Source of the DNA: CAZLLV01 sp964560325
GTDB taxonomy: Bacteria > Acidobacteriota > Thermoanaerobaculia > Multivoradales > DATKCC01
Direction of reading: 5' to 3'
DNA length: 11,559 bases
Assembly: GCA_964560325.1 (NCBI GenBank)
Contig: CAZLLV010000283.1
Span: 1-11,559, forward strand
Numbering within the stretch: the stretch's first letter is position 1; every line of letters begins with the position of its first letter. The notes beneath the pieces were generated by a model. The model worked only from the letters and a program-made list of their open reading frames with translations, did not search any database and had not been told where the DNA came from. Both the position numbers and the translations under genes were made by a program. Positions 7,885 to 11,559 of the stretch are shown here, in pieces.

Positions 7885-8013
7885 CTGAAACGCGGGAGAG
7901 TGCGTAAGATCCGCCCACCCGCAGGGGAGGGCCGACCGAGGCGTACGGGTAGTACGCCGCAGGGAGGCCCGAGCCGAGGACGGGCGGAGATGGCGTGCTA
8001 TCGCGCGTTTCAG
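7885..8013 (+). ncRNA. 129-nt nested inverted-repeat element, possible structured RNA
   Basis: The arms CTGAAACGCG (7885-7894) and CGCGTTTCAG (8004-8013) are perfectly complementary. Nested inside are TCCGCCC/GGGCGGA (7910-7916 with 7982-7988), GGGCC/GGCCC (7929-7933 with 7966-7970) and GGCGTAC/GTACGCC (7940-7946 with 7952-7958) closing a GGGTA loop. The 15-nt segments between the outer and second helices also pair over AGTGCGT/GCGTGCT if G-U pairs are allowed on the plus strand; on the minus strand those become A-C mismatches, so the plus strand is the better RNA. No convincing promoter precedes it: TTGACC at 7852 has no -10. It ends at the lexA stop codon. It may be a non-coding RNA, an mRNA 3' structure or a dispersed palindromic repeat. 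I do not recognise an Rfam family. Confidence 0.45.
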
Positions 8014-8661
8014 TCAGCCGAACTTCCTCATGAGGCCTACGACAATGCCTTGGATGGTCACCTGATCCGCCGGCACGTAGATCGGCTCCATGTGCGGGTT
8101 CGCCGGCTGCAGCCTCACCCGCGCGCCCTCCGGGTGGAAGTGCTTGAGCGTCGCCTCGTCGCCGATCAGCGCCACCACCATCTCGCCCGGCTCCGCCTCC
8201 TCGCGGAGCTGGACCACCACGTAGTCGCCGTCGAAGATCCCCTCGTCGATCATCGACTCGCCGGTGACCCGCAGCACGTAGTGCTCGCCGTTGCGCCGGC
8301 TGCCGACCAGGTGGGTCGGCACCCCCAGCGTCTCGTCGCCGGCCAGCGCCTCGATCGGCTTGCCGGCGGCGATGGTGCCGAAGAACGGCAGCTCGACCTC
8401 GCGCCGGCCGGTCTGCGGCACCGCGTCCTCCACCAGCATGACGCCCCGCTTCTGGTTCCGGTCCCGGGTGAGGTAACCCTTGTCCTCGAGTAGCTTCAAG
8501 TGCTTGTAGACCGTCCCGTAGGACGAGTAGCCGAAGCGCTTGCGGATCTCGAGGTGGGTCGGCGAGTAGCCGTTGTCGATCCGGAACTCGTGGATGAAGT
8601 CCAGGATCTCCTTCTGCCGCTTGGTCAGGTAGTCTTTGCGGTCTTCGCGCGGTTTCGCCAT
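8014..8661 (-). CDS. lexA: LexA repressor, SOS regulator
   Basis: The 215-residue protein represses SOS genes and cleaves itself when RecA filaments form. The N-terminal winged helix (about 10-72) starts YLTKRQKEILDFIHEF and has its recognition region around RKRFGYSSYGTVYKHLKLL. The self-cleavage site is Ala99-Gly100 in GTIAAGKP. The catalytic dyad is Ser136 (TGESMID) and Lys173 (ATLKHFH). The recognition helix differs from that of E. coli, so the operator is probably different too. The frame stays open far upstream, but the ATG at 8661 is chosen because it follows TACAAT by 7 nt and gives the usual LexA N-terminus. Another ATG 9 nt upstream overlaps that -10 box. There is no ribosome-binding site, consistent with a leaderless mRNA. 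It is divergent from the M16 peptidase operon. Confidence 0.95.
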   Translation of the reverse strand: MAKPREDRKDYLTKRQKEILDFIHEFRIDNGYSPTHLEIRKRFGYSSYGTVYKHLKLLEDKGYLTRDRNQKRGVMLVEDAVPQTGRREVELPFFGTIAAGKPIEALAGDETLGVPTHLVGSRRNGEHYVLRVTGESMIDEGIFDGDYVVVQLREEAEPGEMVVALIGDEATLKHFHPEGARVRLQPANPHMEPIYVPADQVTIQGIVVGLMRKFG

Positions 8662-8668
8662 GCGCCGC

Positions 8669-8698
8669 ATTGTAGCGGTAAACCCGCGTAAAAGGCAA
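8669..8698 (-). promoter_or_regulatory. lexA promoter with candidate LexA operator (TTTAC direct repeat)
   Basis: On the minus strand TTGCCT (-35) and TACAAT (-10) are separated by 18 nt. Between them lies TTTACGCGGGTTTAC, two TTTAC half-sites exactly 10 bp apart. Transcription would start at about 8662, one base before the lexA ATG. Tandem half-sites inside the lexA promoter are where an autoregulating LexA would bind. The operator identity is inference. Confidence 0.6.
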
Positions 8699-8713
8699 GG
8701 GGTCCCGGGCTGC

Positions 8714-8722
8714 TGGTACACT
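8714..8722 (+). promoter_or_regulatory. Extended -10 promoter for the M16 peptidase operon
   Basis: TGGTACACT is an extended -10 pattern (TGnTAnnnT) in the divergent gap. It predicts transcription start near 8729 and a leader of about 29 nt without a Shine-Dalgarno sequence. No clear -35 is present. Confidence 0.4.
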
Positions 8723-8757
8723 CGCGGGACGTCGTAGCCGCCCCGCCACTCCCTCCG

Positions 8758-10062
8758 ATGCCGCTCCGCTCCGCCCCCCGACGCCCCGCCGCTTCCGGCG
8801 CCGAACGACTCGAAGAGCACCGGCTCGACAACGGCCTGCGCGTCGTCCTCTCGCCCGACGACCGGCTGCCGCTCGTCGCCGTCAACCTCTGGTTCCACGT
8901 CGGCTCGAAGAACGAGCGCCCGGGGCTGACCGGCTTCGCCCACCTGTTCGAGCACATGCTCTTTCAGGGCAGCGAGCACGTCTCCGGCACCGACCACTTC
9001 CACTACCTCCAGCAGGTCGGCGGCGTGGCGAACGGCTCGACCTGGTACGACCGCACCAACTACTACGAGACCCTGCCCTCGCACCACCTCGACCTCGGCC
9101 TCTGGCTCGAGTCGGACCGCATGGGCTTCTTCCTGCCGGCCCTCGACTCGCAGAAGCTCGAGACCCAGCGCAGCGTGGTGATGAACGAGCGCCGCCAGCG
9201 GGTCGACAACCAGCCGTACGGCCTCGCCACCGAGCGCCAGAAGGAGCTGCTCTACCCGCCCGACCACCCCTACCACTGGCCGGTGATCGGCTACATGGAC
9301 GACATCGCCGCCGCCACCCTGGAGGACGTGCGGGAGTTCTTCCTCACCCACTACACGCCGCGAAACGCCGTGCTCACCGTCGCCGGCCGCATCGAGCCCG
9401 CCGACGCGCTCGCGCGGATCGACCGCTGGTTCGGCCCGCTCGACGGGGGCGCCGAGCCGCCGCCGCCGGTCGTGCCGCCCGACCCGAGCTTCACCGGCGA
9501 GCGGCGGGAGACGATCGAGGACGAGGTCCAGCTCTCCAGGATCTTCTGGAGCGCGCTCGCGCCGGCGTACGGCACGCCCGGCTGGTATGCCGGCGACCTG
9601 CTCGCGAAGGTGCTGACGAGCGGCAAGTCGAGCGTGCTGCACGAGGATCTGGTCTACCGCCGTGAGCTCGCTCGGGGCATCGGCGCCTACGTGCTGCCGA
9701 CCGAGATCTCGTCGTCGTTCAACGTCGTCGCGACCGCCAACCCCGGCGCCTCGGCCGACGAGCTGGAGCGCGGCTTCGTGGAGCACCTGGAGCGGATCGC
9801 CGCCGACGGCCCGGTCGAGGAGGACCTGGAACGGGCGCGCAACCGTGTGCTCGCCGACCTGTACGAGGAGCTCCAGACGCTCGAGGCGCGGGCCGACCTG
9901 ATCTCGCAGTGCGCGACCTTCTTCGGCGAGCCGCGGCGCGCGTTCGAGGAGGCGACGTGCTACGAGGAGGTGACGGGCGAAGCGGTGCGGGAGCTCGCGC
10001 GGCAGTGCGTCGAAGGCGGCCGCGCCGTCGTCACCGTCGTGCCCCGGAGCGCTCCGGCGTGA
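8758..10062 (+). CDS. M16 family zinc metallopeptidase, catalytic subunit
   Basis: The 434-residue protein has the inverted zinc motif HLFEH (His62, Glu65, His66) and a downstream Glu144 in VVMNERRQ at the distance expected for the third zinc ligand of the M16 (pitrilysin/insulinase) clan. An N-terminal M16 domain (about 18-170) and an M16 C-terminal domain (about 185-370) give the two-domain half-size form typical of bacterial M16B enzymes. The TWYDRTNYYETLP block is also typical. No signal peptide is obvious, so location is uncertain (cytoplasmic, or exported without a clear signal). The ATG at 8758 is the first in frame downstream of the predicted promoter; no Shine-Dalgarno sequence is seen. 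The stop overlaps the next gene's GTG, indicating an operon and a probable heterodimer. Substrates are likely peptides but unknown. Confidence 0.92.
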   Translation: MPLRSAPRRPAASGAERLEEHRLDNGLRVVLSPDDRLPLVAVNLWFHVGSKNERPGLTGFAHLFEHMLFQGSEHVSGTDHFHYLQQVGGVANGSTWYDRTNYYETLPSHHLDLGLWLESDRMGFFLPALDSQKLETQRSVVMNERRQRVDNQPYGLATERQKELLYPPDHPYHWPVIGYMDDIAAATLEDVREFFLTHYTPRNAVLTVAGRIEPADALARIDRWFGPLDGGAEPPPPVVPPDPSFTGERRETIEDEVQLSRIFWSALAPAYGTPGWYAGDLLAKVLTSGKSSVLHEDLVYRRELARGIGAYVLPTEISSSFNVVATANPGASADELERGFVEHLERIAADGPVEEDLERARNRVLADLYEELQTLEARADLISQCATFFGEPRRAFEEATCYEEVTGEAVRELARQCVEGGRAVVTVVPRSAPA

Positions 10063-11471
10063 GCGCCGGATCCCAACGCGACACGGTGCGCCTCCCGATC
10101 GACCGGAGCCGCCCGCCGGCGCCGGGGCCGGTCGAGCCTTACACCTTCCCGGCCTTCTCCCGGACCGTCCTGCCCGGCGGTCTCGAGGTGATCGCCGCGC
10201 CCACCGGACGCGACCCGCTGGTCCCGCTGGTGCGGATGGAGATCTTCTTCCCCGCGGGCGGGCAGTTCGACCCGGCGGGCCGGGCCGGTCTCGCGACCCT
10301 GGTGGGCGGCCTGCTGGACGAGGGGACCGAGGAGCGGAGCGTCCTCGAGATCGCCTCCGAGGTGGAGCGGCTGGGCGGCCGGCTCGAGACCGGCGCGGAC
10401 TGGAACCTCGGCGCCGCCTCCGTGCGCATGCTCGACGAGTACCTCGAGGACGGGCTGCGGCTGCTCGAAGAGGTCGCCTTCCGGCCGGCCTTCCCGGAGG
10501 AGGAGATGGAGCGCTCCCGCCGGCACCGCCTGACCGACCTGATGCGTCGGCTCGATCAGCCCGGAGCGCTCGCCAACGACCAGTTCCAGGCGGCGCTCTA
10601 CGGCGAGACGCCGTACGGCAACCCGCTCCTCGGCCGGCCGGCGGACGTGCGGGCGATCTCGCGCGCGGACGTGGTCGGCTTCTTCGAGCGTCACTACGTG
10701 CCGGCGAGCGCGGTGCTCCTGGCGGTGGGGTCGTTCGAGCCGGAGCGGCTGGTGGCGGCCGCGGAGCGTGCGTTCGGGGAGCGGCTGGCGGAGCCGGGGC
10801 CGGCGGCGGCGCCTCCCGCACCGGAGATCGTGCCGCCTTCGGCGGATGGCGTGCGCGTACGGATCGTCGACCGGCCGGCGGCGGCGCAGACGGAGCTGCG
10901 GGTGGGGCACGTGGGGGTGCCGCGGAGCCATCCGGACTGGACGGCGCTGGGGGTGCTGAACACGCTTTTCGGGGGGAAGTTCACGAGCCGGATCAATCTG
11001 AATCTGCGTGAGCGGCACGGTTTCACCTACGGTGCGGGGAGCCGTTTCACGCCGCGGTTGGGCCCGGGGCCGTTCCTGGTGAACGCGGCGGTGGAGAACC
11101 CGTCGGCGGGAGCGGCGACGCGGGAGATCCTGGCGGAGCTGGAGCGGATCCGGCGGGAGCCGGTGACCGCGGACGAGTTGCTGGATACGAGGAACTATCT
11201 GCTGGGTGCGTTCCCGTACACGCTCCAGACGCTCGACGGGATCTTGACCTATCTCGAGGCGATGGCGCTCTACGGGCTGCCGGACGATCACTACGATCCG
11301 GAGCGGTACTTCGAGCGCATGGAGTCGGTGACGCAGGAGGAGATCCTGCGGGTGGCGCACGAGCACCTGCGGCCGGCGGAGGCGACGGTGGTGGCCGTCG
11401 GCCCGGCGGCGGAGCTGGCGCCGCAGATGGAGGGACTGGGGGCGGTGGAGGTGGTGGCGCCGCCTGGGTGA
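10059..11471 (+). CDS. M16 family peptidase-like protein, non-catalytic partner subunit
   Basis: The 470-residue protein has the M16 fold: N-terminal domain (about 35-190) and C-terminal domain (about 200-450). The zinc motif is gone: the position of HxxEH reads TLVGG (Thr80, Gly83, Gly84). It keeps the LRERHGFTYG block (Arg317, Tyr324), the Arg/Tyr pair that in heterodimeric M16 proteases contributes to substrate binding in the subunit lacking the zinc site. The start is taken as the GTG at 10059, whose GTGA overlaps the upstream TGA; the frame is open further left, but that part shadows the first M16 gene. No signal peptide is seen. Codons in the last third shift from C-ending to G-ending. 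It most likely pairs with the preceding protein to form one active protease. An independent role is less likely. Confidence 0.9.
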   Translation: MSAGSQRDTVRLPIDRSRPPAPGPVEPYTFPAFSRTVLPGGLEVIAAPTGRDPLVPLVRMEIFFPAGGQFDPAGRAGLATLVGGLLDEGTEERSVLEIASEVERLGGRLETGADWNLGAASVRMLDEYLEDGLRLLEEVAFRPAFPEEEMERSRRHRLTDLMRRLDQPGALANDQFQAALYGETPYGNPLLGRPADVRAISRADVVGFFERHYVPASAVLLAVGSFEPERLVAAAERAFGERLAEPGPAAAPPAPEIVPPSADGVRVRIVDRPAAAQTELRVGHVGVPRSHPDWTALGVLNTLFGGKFTSRINLNLRERHGFTYGAGSRFTPRLGPGPFLVNAAVENPSAGAATREILAELERIRREPVTADELLDTRNYLLGAFPYTLQTLDGILTYLEAMALYGLPDDHYDPERYFERMESVTQEEILRVAHEHLRPAEATVVAVGPAAELAPQMEGLGAVEVVAPPG

Positions 11472-11497
11472 GGAGGGGCGTGAGTGGTTGGTAGGGG

Positions 11498-11545
11498 CGT
11501 GCCTTCGATGACGGGTCCGGCCGGGGGCATCGCGCCTCCGGCACG
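11498..11545. repeat. Nested inverted repeat after the M16 operon
   Basis: CGTGCC (11498-11503) pairs with GGCACG (11540-11545), and inside it CGATG (11506-11510) pairs with CATCG (11528-11532), around a CCGGCCGG palindrome. TGGTAGG occurs on both sides (11489-11495 and 11553-11559). It could be a terminator-like structure or part of a dispersed repeat continuing past the window. No gene is seen in 11472-11559. Confidence 0.35.
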
Positions 11546-11559
11546 GCTCGGCTGGTAGG

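Noticed and set aside
7799..8013. Minus-strand reading frame through the lexA 3' region (AAYYPYASVGPP...)
   Set aside because: It runs through the terminator and the nested palindrome; the apparent peptide comes from the inverted repeats rather than from a gene.
8728..8733. GACGTC palindrome near the predicted M16 operon start
   Set aside because: A 6-bp palindrome alone is too short to support a regulatory call.
8662..10821. The lexA frame stays open on the minus strand for over 2 kb upstream
   Set aside because: The upstream part is Arg/Pro-rich and antisense to the M16 genes. The LexA family N-terminus and the promoter both place the start at 8661.

Overview
This is a GC-rich window (roughly 70% by eye) from a Gram-negative bacterium. 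A signal-peptide-bearing beta-barrel protein ending in Phe implies an outer membrane, and a lipoylated 2-oxo-acid dehydrogenase complex points to aerobic central metabolism. Coding density and gene style would fit an Acidobacteriota-like lineage, but no marker gene fixes the taxonomy, so this is only a guess.

Left block (1-5479, all on the minus strand, read right to left): an MBL-fold metallohydrolase, dihydrolipoyl dehydrogenase (E3), a dihydrolipoyl acyltransferase (E2, probably the succinyltransferase), octanoyltransferase LipB, and a NUDIX-like NAD regulator of the NadQ/COG4111 type that runs off the left edge. E2, lipB and the regulator are separated by only 4 nt each, so they are almost certainly co-transcribed. 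The block joins a lipoyl-bearing enzyme, the enzyme that starts its lipoylation, the NAD+-reducing E3 and a putative NAD sensor. No E1 is in the window.

Middle block (5569-7784, plus strand): a membrane-anchored, two-HKD cardiolipin-synthase-like protein and an outer-membrane beta-barrel protein. The barrel gene has a textbook sigma-54 (-24/-12) promoter. A weaker sigma-54-like site lies directly before the phospholipid gene. The two may therefore belong to an RpoN-linked envelope programme.

Convergent junction (7785-8013): a strong bidirectional terminator is followed by a 129-nt nested inverted repeat that can fold into one long rod. This is the least explained and most interesting element in the window. 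It ends exactly at the lexA stop codon and may be a structured RNA or a dispersed repeat.

Right block: lexA (minus) is divergent from a two-gene M16 peptidase operon (plus). lexA has a near-consensus promoter placed so that its mRNA would be essentially leaderless, with a TTTAC direct repeat between -35 and -10 that is a good candidate for this lineage's LexA operator. The M16 pair is a catalytic HxxEH subunit followed, with a 4-nt overlap, by a subunit that has lost the zinc site, as in known heterodimeric M16 proteases. The last 88 nt hold another nested inverted repeat. I found no tRNA, rRNA, CRISPR array, transposase or phage gene.
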